Shown: positions 30,061 through 41,212 of the stretch, in pieces | How positions within the stretch are numbered: the first letter of the stretch is position 1 | Layout: the number at the start of each line of letters is the position of its first letter | Assembly (NCBI GenBank): GCA_963691815.1 | Contig: OY829657.1 | Span: 29,609,003 to 29,673,002, forward strand | Source of the DNA: Echiichthys vipera | Taxonomy: Eukaryota; Chordata; Actinopteri; Perciformes; Trachinidae | DNA: 64,000 nt | Reading direction: 5' to 3' | Made by a program: the position numbers and the translations under genes | Notes under the pieces: model-generated | Database searches by the model: none | Seen by the model: the letters and a program-made list of their open reading frames with translations, nothing else | What the model was told of the DNA's origin: nothing

Positions 30061-31190
30061 TATGGAGGGGCGTGCGCTTTAGAGTCTGTCTATGCAGGTC
30101 ACACGCACATGCTGACCCGCTTCCGCCACGGGCTGATCACCGTGGTACTACAGAGTCAACTAAATCATTTATATATATATAAGTGAAAGGAAATTCACTA
30201 GAAACTGAGCAGGATTTGTTTGAGCACTGGATAAAGATATGAAATCACACACACACAGCAAACAGGAAAAAGTGTCTCAAGAGGTCTATTGAAAGGCTCA
30301 CAAATAAAGTAATTCAGTCGGTAAGGGGAACACACTGCTTATGAAAACTCCCACGGATATAGATATATATAAACTCATATAAACACTGCATGTATGATAT
30401 GTAAAGCACCAATTAATAAGGGAAAGTTAACATCGAAAATAAATAAACTATTAATAAAATCTGTATAAATAGATCTGTAAAAATCTATCTATAACCTATA
30501 AATATATATGTAGATCCATAAAGTGGATTCTAAAATCTTTTACTGAACGGGTTAATCACTGACTGACTCACTTTCAACAAGGATGTTCGTAGGAGTACGA
30601 GTGTGAAGGCCTTGTGTTCGTTTGTGTGTGAGATGTGTTTTGACTGGGCAGAGAAGTATTGAGATACTGTATGTGCTTTGACAAACTGCTTTCTGCATGT
30701 TGAGCAGCTGGCTTACAGGGTTCCAAGTAGAAAAGTTCATGTGATTTAGGTGTGATCCAAATTTAGATGAAAAACAGCAAAATAGAATTGTGCAATTACA
30801 TACTGCGAATTAAAAAAATGGGGTTTTGCGGGCGTTGTCATTTTTAAGTTGTGGCGCAGTTGAAATTCATAAGTTAGGTGTGGCTATAAAGGCCAATCGC
30901 TATTTTGGAACAGTGGCGCAGAAGCAAATCAGAAATAGGTGTGGTTGTGCTATTAATCGCCATTTTGGAGTTGTGGCGCAGTTGAAATTTAGGAGTAGGT
31001 GTGGCTTGGAAGACCACCATTTTGATCGCCATTTTAAATCAAATGTTTGCACAGTTTAAATTCATGGTACACGTAATTTTTGCCTGGAGTGGTTTGGCAG
31101 ACCGCGAGACAGGGGGGGGGGGGGGGGCAACTGAGTGCTCTCAGCACCAACTGAGAGGACCTAGCAGTTAGTTATAGGCCAAAATAGCAT
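30061..31190 (+). repeat. Dispersed repeat X, copy 1
   Basis: About 1.1 kb recurring at 41213-41647 plus 47277-47790. Landmarks: GGGGCGTGCGCTTTAGAGT, CCGCCACGGGCTGATCACCG, GTGAAAGGAAATTCACTAG, AATTCAGTCGGTAAGGGGAA, CTGAACGGGTTAATC and CCTAGCAGTTA. Inside, three ~60-bp tandem units (30849-31030; TTGTGGCGCAGTTGAAATT, AATCGC.ATTTTGGA) are expanded compared with copy 2. A 16-G run lies at 31112-31127. No coding capacity recognised. Confidence 0.8.
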
Positions 31191-31490
31191 AGCTACCTGA
31201 AAGGCTAACCTAAGTGTTAGCATTTAAAATTGATTACAGCTATAACCATAGCCTAGCTTAGCATAACTAGCATAGCTTAGGCTAAATAGCATTGAGCTAA
31301 AAAACTAGCATATAAAATTAGACTTTGTGTATGACCATAGACTAGCTTAGCATAACTAACATAGCTAAGGCTAAGCTAATTAGCATTGAAAAAAAAACTA
31401 GCATTTGAAATTAGACTGGGTATTGCCACAGCCTAGCTTAGCATAACCAATATAGCTACGGCTGAACTATCTACCATTAAAGCTAGAGAA
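31191..31490 (+). repeat. GCTAGC/TTAGCATA-rich minisatellite
   Basis: Three diverged units of about 110 bp, each with AGCCTAGCTTAGCATAAC (or AGACTAGCTTAGCATAAC), an A-rich spacer, AACTAGCAT and AAATTAGACT. It lies between dispersed repeat X and the L2 tail. Confidence 0.8.
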
Positions 31491-31493
31491 TTA

Positions 31494-34332
31494 ATTCAAT
31501 TCAATTCAATTTTATTTATAGTGCCAAATCATAACAAAAGGTATCTCAGGACACTTTACAAACTAGGTAAAGACCACACTCTTTGTCTTATTTATGATTT
31601 ACATAGACCCAACAATTCCCCCGTGGAGTACGGTGGCAACGAAAACCTTCCCTATTACAGGCAGAAACGTCAGACAGACCCAGCTCTGTGGAGGACGGCC
31701 ATCTGTCTTGACCAGTTGGGGAGCAAGAAAAGGAGAGAGAAAGAGAGAAAAGACGGACAGATGGACAGAGAGAGACAAAGACAGACACAGAGACAGACAC
31801 ACATCCAGTAACTATAATAATATCTATAGTAATGTGAATGTGACTTATATGTTATGGCAGTTAATACAGCAGAATAGTAGAAACAAGCCCAGCTAAGGTT
31901 ATAAATTACAATAGTAGCAGGAAGCGTCATGCAGGACCACGGCAGCAGGTACCACCACGATCAGCAGAGACCTGGAATAGTATCTGGAAAAGTATTATCC
32001 CCCGGCAGACTAGGCCTATAGCGACATAATCAAGCAGAACAAAATCAGCTTAAAAAAAACAACAATGCTAAGGGCTCGTAAGCCCTAGCTGTAAGCTTTA
32101 TCAAAAAGGAAAGTTTTAAGTTTACTCTTAAATATGGGGACTGTCTGTATTCCGAATAACACTTGGGAGTTGGTTCGACAGGAGAGGAGCTTGGTAGCTG
32201 AAGGCTCTGCCTCCCATTCTACTTTTGGAGACTCTAGGAACAACGAGTAGCCCTGCATTCTCAGAGTGCAGCGATCTAGTCGGGTAATAAGGTACTATGA
32301 GCTCTTTAGGATACGACGGAGCCTGACAAATATGAGCTTTGTAGGTAAGGAGAAGGATTTTAAATTCTATTCTAGATTTTACAGGTAGCCAGTGCACAGA
32401 AGCTATTACAGGAGAAATATGTTTGTTTTAGTTAGTAAACCAGCTGCAGCATTTTGGACCAACTGGAGACTCTTAACAGACTTATTGGAGCAGCCTGATA
32501 ATAAGGAGTTGCAGTAGTCCAGCCTATAAGTAACAAATTCATGGACTAGTTTTTCTGCATCTTCCTGAGACACAATGTTCCTAATTTTCGCAATATTACG
32601 TAGGTGAAAATATGCCAAAGTACAATGACTTCAGTTTTATCTGAGTTTAACATCAGAAAATTGCAAGTCATCCAGCTTTTTATTTCTTTAATGCACATTT
32701 GAAGTTTATCTAACTGATCAGTATCTTCTGGTTTGATCGACAAATATAATTGTGTATCATCAGCATAACAATGAAAGTTTATGTAGTGCTTCCTTATAAT
32801 ATTTCCTGCAGTAGAAAATATAAGGTGAATAGAATCAGAACCCTGTGGGACTCCGTGACTAACTTTAGTGTGAATGGAGGATTTGTCATTAACATGTACA
32901 AACTGAGATCTATCTGATAAATATGACTTAAATCAGCTCAGTGCGGTTCCTTTAATGCCAATCGGATGCTCCAGTCTCTGTAGCAGGATGTGATGGTCAA
33001 TAGTGTCGAAGGCAGCACTAAGATCTAGTAAAACAAGCACAGAGACAAGTCCTTTGTCTGAAGCTATTAGAAGGTCATTAGTCATTTTTGCCAGTGCTGT
33101 CTCAGTGCTATGATTCATTCTAAATCCTGACTGGAAGTCCTCAAATAACTCATCATGTAAAAAGTCACACAGCTGATTGGCGACTAATTTCACAAGGGTT
33201 TTAGAGAGAAAAGGAAGGTTAGATATAGGTCTAGTTGGCTATTACCTCAGGATCAAGACTGGGCTTTTTAAGAAGAGGTTTAATTACAGCTACTTTAAAA
33301 GACTGTGGTACATAAGACATGTTAATCATATCTAATACAGGAGTGCTAACGATAGGTTACTTAAAGAAGTGTTACCTATTTGGAATAGAGTCTAGGAGAC
33401 AAGTAGAAATAGTAGATGTTAATTTGTTAAGGTCCACTGTAGAAAAGCAGTCCAAGAACATATCAGGACATACAGTTGGTTCCTGGGTTTGAAGAAAAAT
33501 TGGTGCCAACTAAGTTTATTTTGTCTCTAATAGTTATAATTTTGTCATTAAAGAAGGTCATGAGGTCGTTACTACTGAGGGTTATAGGAATACATGGCTC
33601 AATAGAGCTGTGGCTCTCTGTCAGCCTGGCTACAGTGCTGAAAATAAATCACACAAAATAAATGTTCTTATTTTCCTCTATTAAAGATGAGTAATAGGCT
33701 GCTCTGGCATTACGGAGGGCCTTCCTATGATTTTTGACTTTCATGCCAAGCTAAGCGAGATTCTTCTAATTTAGTAGAGCGCCATTTACTTTCTAATTTT
33801 CGCGATACTTGTTTTAATTCAAGGGTTTGTGAGTTATACCAGGGAGCTTTCTTCCTCTGTTTCATTATCTTCTTTTTTAACAAAGCAACAGAGTCGATGG
33901 TTGTTCGTAGTCAGCCTGAAACACTGTCAACAAGGTGATCAATTTCAGAGAAACCAACGTTAGTGCAGAAATCTTGAATATTAGGATAAGGCATTTAATT
34001 AAATGCAGATGGAATCGATTTCTTAAATTTAGTTATAGCACTATCAGATAAACATCTAGTGTAGAAACTTTTGTCTAGACGTGAGTAGTCCTGTAATATG
34101 AATTCAAAAGTTATTAAATAATGGTCTGATAAAATAGGATTCTGTGGAAAGATTATTAAGTCATTGATTTCCACACCATAAGCCAAAACAAGGTTGAGGG
34201 TGTGATTAACACAGTGAGTAGGTTTATGTACACTCTGACTAAAACCGATCGAATCTAATAGAGAGATAACCGCAGTACTAAGGCTATTATTAACAACGTC
34301 CACATGAATATTAAAATATCCTACCAGGGGGA
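31494..34332 (-). pseudogene. L2-type LINE, 5'-truncated
   Basis: Minus-strand LINE whose 3' end is the (AATTG)n tail at 31494-31515 preceded by a typical L2 terminal stem (AAGTGTCCTGAGATACC). Coding pieces: endonuclease end YFNIHVDVVNNSLSTAV and LSDHYLITFEFILQDY (33995-34330), then RT with DFLHDELFEDFQSGFRMNHS, VLVLLDLSAAFDTIDHHILL and CYADDTQLYLSIKPEDTDQL (YADD at about 32760), and the C-terminus RLDYCNSLLSGCSNKSV, MHWLPVKSRIEFKILLLTYK. Frameshifts lie near 34000-33200, 32930, 32630 and 32400. The 5' part of the endonuclease is missing. It abuts the retroviral relic at 34336. Confidence 0.85.
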
Positions 34333-34379
34333 GGCCTAATTTTGGATACTAGGGGTGTCCAGAGATTCCTAAAGGGGAG

Positions 34380-34690
34380 GGTCAGTTTCCAGTGTTAGCG
34401 GTGGAGGCTGATGAAGAACCTATGCTGCAGGTTCAAATTGAGGGTAGACAAGTACCAATGCTAGTGGACACTGGAGCCACTCACACATGTGTGGGTCCAC
34501 AGTTTGCGACGCACCTCCCCATGTCAGACAAATTTGTTGAGACAGTAGGATTCCCGGGGCAAAAGCAGCTAATTCGAATGACGTCTCCAGTAAAAATAAC
34601 CACAGAAAACGAAGAAATTAAAATCCCAATACTGGTTGCGAAACACCTGTCAATTTGATTGGAAGAGATGCATTGTGTAAAATAAACATG
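34380..34690 (+). pseudogene. Retroviral protease fragment
   Basis: Frame with LQVQIEGRQVPMLVDTGATH (active site DTGA) and a continuation to IPILVAKH, then a frameshift into NLIGRDALCKINM-like sequence (the conserved GRD motif). Preceded by a Gag-end-like stretch. It is an aspartic protease that would process Gag-Pol. Only the protease survives of this part of pol. Confidence 0.65.
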
Positions 34691-34831
34691 ACAATTTTGA
34701 GTTCGGCAAAAAATATGCAAAATTTACAAAACACCGAAATATTTAAAAGTACAACTTTTGATACAAAAAGAAGAGGCTGAGGATGAACGAAACATTTGGA
34801 GAAGGCGAGGTGCAACAATGAGTGAACAAGG

Positions 34832-35260
34832 GTTATGGAGGCCCCAGTGACGTTGTTGTCCATGTTAATTTCTGAAGTGCACAGTCTAGATCACTGTGCA
34901 AGGGGGGAAGTGATGAAGAAACTTCAACAACAAGGTTACTGGTCACCTTATATGCAAGCAATGGTGAACGAGATGTTAAACCAATGTCAAGTATGTGCTC
35001 AAAATAATGTAAAGAAAGGTCTGAAAACACCTGTTGGACATATTCCAGTACCAGAAGGTCCATTTAAACATCTAGTTATGGACTATGTCGATATGATAAA
35101 ATCAGTTCAAGGCAAAAGATACATGCTTGTGGTAATCGACAGATTCAGGAGAATTGGTGCGGATCGAGGTGTTGCGTAGGAAGTGGCATCAACCGCGTTG
35201 GGAAGGACCGCACCAGGTGGTCAAGGATCAAGGATGAAGGGAACCCAACGGCAGAAGCCG
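34832..35260 (+). pseudogene. Retroviral integrase fragment
   Basis: Zinc-binding domain EVHSLDHCARGEVMKKLQQQ and NQCQVCAQNN (H-H-C-C), then the start of the catalytic core, KHLVMDYVDMIKSVQGKRYM and LVVIDRF (first catalytic Asp). The core then jumps directly to a C-terminal DNA-binding-like piece (RKWHQPRWEGPHQVV in a shifted frame at about 35170), so the second Asp and the Glu are deleted. Downstream to 35690 are short remnants without recognised function. Confidence 0.65.
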
Positions 35261-35690
35261 GAGATGAGAAATGTGGTAAAACTGACTGTGACATTCCTGT
35301 GTGTTCAGAGGTGGATGACTGTGGAGAGCAGAACCGTGCCAAGCCAGGTAAGCCAGCGAGATTCCACAGAAAGAAGGAGTCAGAGACGAGGAAAAGGCGA
35401 TCCAGCCCCGGACAGGGATCCACCAGTCTAAAACAGATGAGTATGATGCAAAATTAAACACTCTGTGCCATCTGCCAGCATTGTCAGATAGAAATAAATT
35501 TACAAACCCATTTGAGCGTCTAACACAGGAAAGCATAAAAATGCGAAAGAAAGGACAGAGCCATACAGCATGGATTTGGGAAGATAAGAAGATAAAATAC
35601 TTCCAGAACAAGTTACAAGGCCAGAGGTACCGGAGAAGTTAGAAGGGAACAAACTACTTAGGACAGAGGTGGTAACAGGAGGCAGATTAA

Positions 35691-36295
35691 GGGCGCACTC
35701 CCACTGTCGTTCTGTACCGCGCCAAAACTGTTTTTTCAGCTAAAGCCTAGTACGTTTAAGCAGTGTGAGTGCACCCGTTCCGCGCATAACAGCCGACAGC
35801 GGGCCGCCCACGGCCCGCTTGAAAGAGGTGGGCTTTAGCAGAGCCGTTTGCACATGTACGAGCACGAGCGTGTGCACGTGCACGAGCACGAGCCCTACGG
35901 CGTTAGCGCAATGTGCGCCTGTTCGGACATAGAAAATAGAACGACGGACCATGCGCGGACATTTAACAACAACAACAATGGTGGTGAAAGGTTCACGTTG
36001 GTGTGATGCGGAGGTGGAGTGTTTACTGCAGATTTGGTCGGATGAAAATATTCAAAAACAGTCGACAAGACGCACAAAAACTCCGAGGTCTGTGGAAAGA
36101 TTTGTAAACAAAGCCACACACACGCAATCAATACGTGTGACGTGTTACGGCGTGATGTCGTATGGACAGCAAGAAGCATTGGCCGAGGCCCAGGCAGTGT
36201 GAGTACAAACGGGGCTGGGGCGCGGGGGGAGAGGGAGGGGGGACAAGTATCCTAAAGCCCGGGTCGCGGTGTGGAAGGACAGTGTGAGTGCGCCC
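35691..36295 (+). mobile_element. DNA transposon with MYB/SANT-like protein
   Basis: Terminal inverted repeats GGGCGCACTCCCACTGTC (35691-35708) and GACAGTGTGAGTGCGCCC (36278-36295), 17 of 18 positions complementary. Flanking 7-mers CAGATTA and CAGACTA differ at one base and may be a target-site duplication. The frame 35951-36202 contains KGSRWCDAEVECLLQIWSDE, a MYB/SANT-like (MADF) start as found in the accessory protein of PIF/Harbinger-type elements, then degenerates. No transposase is present, so it is non-autonomous. Superfamily is uncertain (Harbinger-like or hAT-like). Confidence 0.7.
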
Positions 36296-36296
36296 T

Positions 36297-37567
36297 CAGA
36301 CTACACATCCCTGAAGAACGAACAGGTTTGGTAGAAAGAAGAGAAGTGACGATTTCAGAAATCCTCAAAGATGAAAGTAGGCAAGTTATATGTGGGTGGA
36401 TGTCAGATAAGTTAGGACCGTCAGTGTGGGACTATGGGGCAGTAAAATGCGTGCCGGTAGTGCGAGAGGCGTTGTGTGGATGGATTATGGAAGTAGATAA
36501 TGCAGCAATTAATATTGGTAAAACATAAGAACTCAATAGTGTTAGCGCTGCAGAAATAGGTGGCCAGATGAAAAGATAAAGTACGGTGGAGTGCAAGGTA
36601 TGCAAAGCCAACCATGGACGTGCTGTGTGAAGGGTTGGCGAGGGATGCGATGGCCGCGCCTGAAGAAGTGACTACACCTGTGAGTACGATTATTACTACA
36701 ACTAAAAGTATTACAACACCAGCGAAGACTACTACTACAACTAAAAGTATTACAACACCAGCTAAGACTACTACTACTACAACTCAAAGTATTACAACAC
36801 CAGCCAGAACCACGGCCACACATAAAATCATTACAATCAGTACAACAACCCAGAGAACCGGCAGGTCTGAGAGCATTTAAACCCAAGTGGGTATGGCCAA
36901 AAGAATATAAAGAGATTAAAGATGAGCTGGAGACTCGAGCCGCACAGAACTATTGGTAAAATAGTGTGTGGGCTATGGCCAAAGACCTGACGACAAATGA
37001 CTGTTTAGTGTGTTCTAAAAGTCTCGGAGCGAGACCTGCAGTAATCCCAGAAAAAATATAACTCTAGAGAGTGTGTAGAGTATCAGAAACAAGTTTACTA
37101 AGAATAAACATGCACCAACGTTCTTTCGCCAAACTGTGTGTGGTCTTGGATATAGATTACTATATGGTTCTCAGAGAATACATACATATTTGAGATTTGG
37201 AGACTATAAATACGACATAAAATGTGCCAATTTTAAGACACAGGCTGCCGAAGACGACACCCAGCCAACAAATTACAACATAGACCGAGAGGCTGAATAC
37301 GAGTGCTTCGTGAGCGGAGTCTTCAGGGATCAAGGTGGTGTTGAAGTAGGAAACACAACCGTAAAGTGTGGTGTTACATGGGTACTGTCCTGGTTTCCAC
37401 ATGTAAACAAGACATCAATTACGTCGCCAGTGTGGTTCGAAAACCCTTCAGGGACTTTAGAACAGGTTTGTACTAGTGTAACCATGACTTTGCCCACACT
37501 ATCTTTTTCAGTGACCAGACCTTTCCCATCGCAGACAGTTATTGGATGTGTGGAGAGAATAGAGTAA
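36297..37567 (+). pseudogene. Retroviral envelope surface-subunit relic
   Basis: Fragments of an Env surface region. A Thr-rich block (36655-36850) encodes three near-identical repeats of the type TTTKSITTPAKT, a mucin-like segment. Downstream, a frame-shifted piece reads SVWAMAKDLTTNDCLVCSKS, a Cys-containing motif of the kind seen in retroviral Env. The frame 37136-37567 has Cys-rich sequence (CANFKTQ, YECFVSGVF, KCGVTW, VNKTS) with N-glycosylation sites, ending at a stop (37565-37567) before the transmembrane part. Several stops and shifts make it inactive. Confidence 0.5.
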
Positions 37568-37647
37568 TAAATGTATTACCAATAAGGTGGGTTGGGCTGT
37601 GCACATTAGTAAGGTTTAAGGTGCCTACAACTGTGATATATTAAGGA

Positions 37648-38310
37648 GTGGACGAGTTAGTTGCAGGAAAGACCCAAATGAGAAGAAGTCTTATGGAGGA
37701 CAGGGAAGTGTACTTGGATGTGATAGGACAACCACGAGGAATTACATACGAGTTTAAGGCCCGAGATAGGATTAAAGCGGGTCTTGAGTCTATCATACCG
37801 TGGATCAGTGTTAACAAGAATGTAGAGTGGATAAATTATGTATACTATAACCAACAGAGGCTGCTCAATTACACCTTAGAGGGCTTTGAAGTATTTGGTG
37901 CACAGTTACATGCGACCTCTGAAATTACGAGACAAAACAGGCTGGCGTTAGATTGGCTGCTAGCCGAACAAGGAGTATGCTACATGTTTGGGGAGAAGTG
38001 TTGCACATACATACCAAACAATACGGCCACTAATGGAACTTTTTCTATTGCTATGAATAAATTGAAGAAGTTGCAGGCCGAAATGACAAAAAATGCTGGC
38101 AGAGATGCACGTGAGTGGAGAGGACTAGAAGCAATAGCCGGAGAGTGGAAAGCGTTATGTATAAAAGCTATTGCGATTATTTTCATAGTGTTAATTATTG
38201 TAGCATCCCTACACTGTTGCATCATACCCATACTGAAAATGTGGATCCAGGGAATGTGGTATAAGCGGGCAGTGGAGGATACAAAACTACAAATGGCTCA
38301 ACTGGAGTAG
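37648..38310 (+). pseudogene. Retroviral envelope transmembrane-subunit relic
   Basis: Open 220-codon frame. It has a heptad-rich region, then the immunosuppressive-like segment QNRLALDWLLAEQGVCYMF with the gamma-retrovirus-type C-X6-C-C motif (CYMFGEKCC), an N-glycosylation site (NNT), and near the C-terminus a hydrophobic membrane span (about residues 173-195, IKAIAIIFIVLIIVASL) followed by a basic tail. The N-terminal fusion-peptide region and the link to the surface part are missing. After the stop, about 120 bp of unassigned sequence lead into the tRNA-Lys repeat. Confidence 0.65.
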
Positions 38311-38725
38311 GTTAACTGAACCAATACCCAGGGCAAATGAACTATGGAATGTCTGCATGGCTTCTGATTCTCTCTTTTTCTCTTTTGAAGCAGTAAGGAG
38401 GATGGTGAAATGTACACAAACTAACTGAGAGAGCACGTTAGTAAGTCAAGGTATTGCACAGCTATATCAAGTAATATGTATAAGGTTCAAAATGTAACAA
38501 AACCATTCCACCACCCACTGCGGTACATAGATGTCTTTTTTCTATTATATACATATTTGTACAACTGCAAGCATTATCTTATGTTTGATACTGGTCTTTC
38601 AACTGTTAAATATCATTGCTGATGTTGGTAAAACCTCTAAACCGGTTCAATGTTTTAAAAAACATGTCAGAGTGTTTTCTTCATGCCACGTTTAAAAAAA
38701 TCAGTGGTTTTTTTTAATGAATGTT

Positions 38726-38798
38726 TCTCGGTAAGCTCAGTCGGTAGAGCATAACAGTCTTAATCTCAGGGTTGTGGATTCAAGCCCCACATTGGGCG
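38726..38798 (+). pseudogene. tRNA-Lys pseudogene
   Basis: 73-nt tRNA-like sequence with D-arm GCTCAGTCGGTAGAGC, anticodon arm with AGTCTTAATCT (CTT), T-arm GTGGATTCAAGCCCCAC and end ATTGGGCG. The acceptor 5' strand is TCTCGGT, which pairs poorly with the 3' strand, and TGAGAC is changed to TAACAG, breaking the anticodon stem. Likely inactive. Confidence 0.55.
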
Positions 38799-39446
38799 AT
38801 CAGCCACTACTTTACAGCAAAATTGGCAGTTATTGATGTATGTTTTTGTTAACTAGGTCATAATTTGTAATCATAACCCTCACTTCTGTAATTTGTGTGA
38901 AGGTTATGCTCATGACTATACCACATGGCATAGTACATAAAATTACAGATATTAGGCTGCATTCATGTTTTCTCAGTGTGTATGGCATCTGTGTCTTGAG
39001 TCAAGGTATTGCACAGTTATATCAAGTAATATGTGTAAGGTTCAAAATGTAACAAAACCATGGGTCCATCACCACCCACTACTGTACATAGATGTCTTTT
39101 TTTCTATTGTATACATATTCGTACAACTGCAAGCATTATCTTATGTTTGATACTGGTCTTTAAACTGTTAAATATCATTGCAGATGTTGGTAAAACCTCT
39201 AAACTCGTCCATTGTCTTCAAAAATGTTTCAAAACATCTGTGGTTTTCGAGACCCACATTAGGCGAGCATGAGAGTCTTAGTCTTAGGGTTGCCAATGTC
39301 AACTTAGTCTTAAGAAACTGTGTGTTAAGTAAATAAGCCATAAGAGGGTGATGCCAGTACTGTAGTTATCGACAGGTTTTGCACGAGTGTTTCAGATATA
39401 CCATGTCGTTTTTGTAAGGTACAAAATGTAACAGACCCTGGGGCTT

Positions 39447-39842
39447 TATGGTAGAACAATGTATTATAAAATAGAAAGGGCTACAAGAAGGAGTCAGCAG
39501 AGAAGTCTCACAGCTATCAAGGGGAATTTATTGAATCAAGTTTAACACTCATCACAGAGTCTAAATTCCAAATCCTACATTCCTAAATTCCAAGTGTCTC
39601 TTAACAGAACTTCCTGTCTTATACTGATGTTCGTGTGCTGACAACGTTTACACGCCCCATCAGGTCTTTCCAATACACGCCCATACATTTACAATCAGTA
39701 GAGTCTACTTTGTGTCCAGATGTCATCATGCCCAAATACAGTTCTATTGTTTTCTAAACAGAATGTGTGCTTATCAGGCCTATGATGAGAACACTGTGAC
39801 CTCGTCCTGTTATTCACTTTCTCAATCATGTTTTCTTCCACA
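39447..39842 (-). mobile_element. Solo LTR family M, copy 1, with GCTT duplication
   Basis: 396 bp inserted in a tRNA-Lys repeat unit and flanked by GCTT (39443-39446 and 39843-39846). On the minus strand it begins TGTGGAAGAAAAC, has TATA-like CAGTATAAGAC, AATAAATTCCCC, CTGCTGACTC and ends TTGTTCTACCATA. A diverged copy in the opposite orientation lies at 40483-40872. Confidence 0.8.
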
Positions 39843-40071
39843 GCTTCCATCACCCAGTTACTAGAGTTGTTCATAGATGTCTTTTTTTCTATTGTATACA
39901 TATTTGTACAACTGCAAGCATTATCTTAGGTTTGATACTGGTCTTTCAACTGTTAAATATCATTGCTGATGATGGTAAAACCTCTAAACTCGTCCATTGT
40001 TTTGTAAAACATGTCAGAGCGTTTTCTTCATGCCACGTTTCAGAAAATCAGTGGTTTTATTCATAAACGTT

Positions 40072-40125
40072 GCTGGGTTAGCTCAGTCGGTAAAGCATGA
40101 GACATTTAATCTCTGGGTCGTGCGT
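40072..40125 (+). pseudogene. Truncated tRNA-Lys-like copy
   Basis: GCTGGGTTAGCTCAGTCGG.AAAGCATGAGACATTTAATCTC then GGGTCGTGCG, where a deletion removes the T-arm and acceptor 3' side. The anticodon position reads TTT in place of CTT. Confidence 0.6.
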
Positions 40126-40264
40126 TAATGTAACCCTCGCTTCTGTAATTTGTGTGCAGGTTATGCTCATGACTAACCACATGGCATATTTGCAAAGTAC
40201 AACATAGAATTTGAAAGATATTAGGCTGCATTCATTCATTTTATTTTGTATTATTTATTTGTTG

Positions 40265-40480
40265 GTTTTATGGTCTGTCTGTGAAGGAGAAGAACTGTCT
40301 CTGCAGCATCATTAAAGTCTGTAGCAAGATCATTGGAGTCCAGCTTACAGACTTAAGCTCCATCTGGAAGAAAAGGGTCAGCTAGAAAGCTAGGAAGGTA
40401 ATTTGTCATCCTGACCACATTCATAGTCAGGAATTCTGATTGATGCCCTCAGGGTGGCGTTACCTTGCATCCCCTAGGAA
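40265..40480 (+). pseudogene. LINE RT C-terminal fragment
   Basis: Plus-strand reading gives IIKVCSKIIGVQLTDLSSIW, a stop, then KARKVICHPDHIHSQEF and LMPSGWRYL. This matches the C-terminal tail of CR1/L2/Rex-type LINE proteins (pattern K.IG.QL..L..IW and LPSGRR). Short, 5'-truncated and broken. It ends where LTR family M copy 2 begins. Confidence 0.5.
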
Positions 40481-40482
40481 GA

Positions 40483-40872
40483 TGTGGAAGAAAGTAAGGC
40501 TTTATCATGGAAAAAGTGTGCGTGCAACAAGAACAGTGGATAACCAGAAATAAAGGCTGATAAGAGCACATCCTGCCAAGTGTATATGAGGACTATATAT
40601 GGGCATGTTTGATGATGTTCTGGACACACAAACACACTAGGAGAGCCTGGGAGGTGATGGCAGTAATAGGAGTGTATATATGAAATCATGGGGCATGTAA
40701 ACTTTGTCAAAACACTAACATCAGTATAAAGTCATTTGGGGATTTGTGTGAGGAAGGTGTAGTCAGAGCTTCTGTCAATTTGTGTTAATAAAATCCCCCC
40801 TTGATGGCTGAGACGGTCTCTGCTGACTCATTTGTAGATCTTTCTATTTTTATGATACATCGTTCTGCTATA
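40483..40872 (+). mobile_element. LTR family M, copy 2
   Basis: About 390 bp, same family as 39447-39842 in opposite orientation: start TGTGGAAGAAAG, shared GGCATGTAAAC, AACATCAGTATAAAG (TATA), AATAAAATCCCCCC, TGATGGCTGAGAC, CTCTGCTGACTC and end ATACATCGTTCTGCTATA. No matching target-site duplication is visible. It is unclear whether it is solo or the 3' LTR of the relic at 34336-38435. Confidence 0.7.
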
Positions 40873-41212
40873 TAGTGATGAACACTGACGTGATCGGTTT
40901 GGACCTGCTCGCTTGTGCGCTGGCTGAGTTTCCTCATCGGAGCTGTGCAGAGGGCGCCAAAAAAGGTAGGATTTTTTTTCCTATCCCGTACAGTATACCT
41001 CTGATGAAATTCAGCCCAACTCAATGCAGCATTTTTGATATCCATCCCCAATTGAACAGAGTCAGCTGAGACCTCTGGCTGTCTTGTGTTCCTGCATGCA
41101 GGAAAGGTGCTGTAAATCTTTACAGTTTGCTATAATATAACAAGAATTTTAAACATCGGACTGTGTCAGCAGCTGTGATACAAAAGGAAAAACACAGAGT
41201 TTGTGAATTAAA
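40873..41212. other. Unassigned sequence
   Basis: No reading frame or repeat recognised. It contains a short GC-richer stretch with a possible splice donor (AAAAAAGGTAGG at about 40961), but there is no supporting exon evidence. Confidence 0.4.

Larger units (their letters stand above)
34336..38435 (+). mobile_element. Endogenous retrovirus relic (pro-int-env)
   Basis: Decayed provirus on the plus strand with pieces of protease, integrase and envelope in the expected order. Gag, RT and RNase H are missing between 34690 and 34832, and much of the integrase core is deleted. A MYB-encoding DNA transposon interrupts it at 35691-36295. No flanking LTR pair was identified; an LTR of unknown relation lies at 40483-40872. 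The element is broken at many points. Confidence 0.7.
38440..40240 (+). repeat. Second block of tRNA-Lys-type tandem repeat
   Basis: Same unit as the array at 10590-14680: AAAATGTAACA landmarks at about 38490, 39048, 39425 and the resumption TTCCATCACCCAGTTACT at 39846. Two tRNA-like sequences (38726-38798 and 40072-40125) and one permuted tRNA-like junction (39243-39290) are included. An LTR (39447-39842) splits one unit. Confidence 0.85.

Noticed and set aside
31588..31930. Overlapping frames on both strands around 31594-31896
   Set aside because: They lie in the L2 3' region, with Arg/Glu or Ser/Leu low-complexity translation of purine-rich DNA.
35228..35611. 127-codon minus-strand frame
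   Set aside because: Antisense shadow of the retroviral relic with no recognised motif.
40950..40975. Splice donor AAAAAAGGTAGG as part of a host exon
   Set aside because: No coding frame upstream with protein homology; likely chance.
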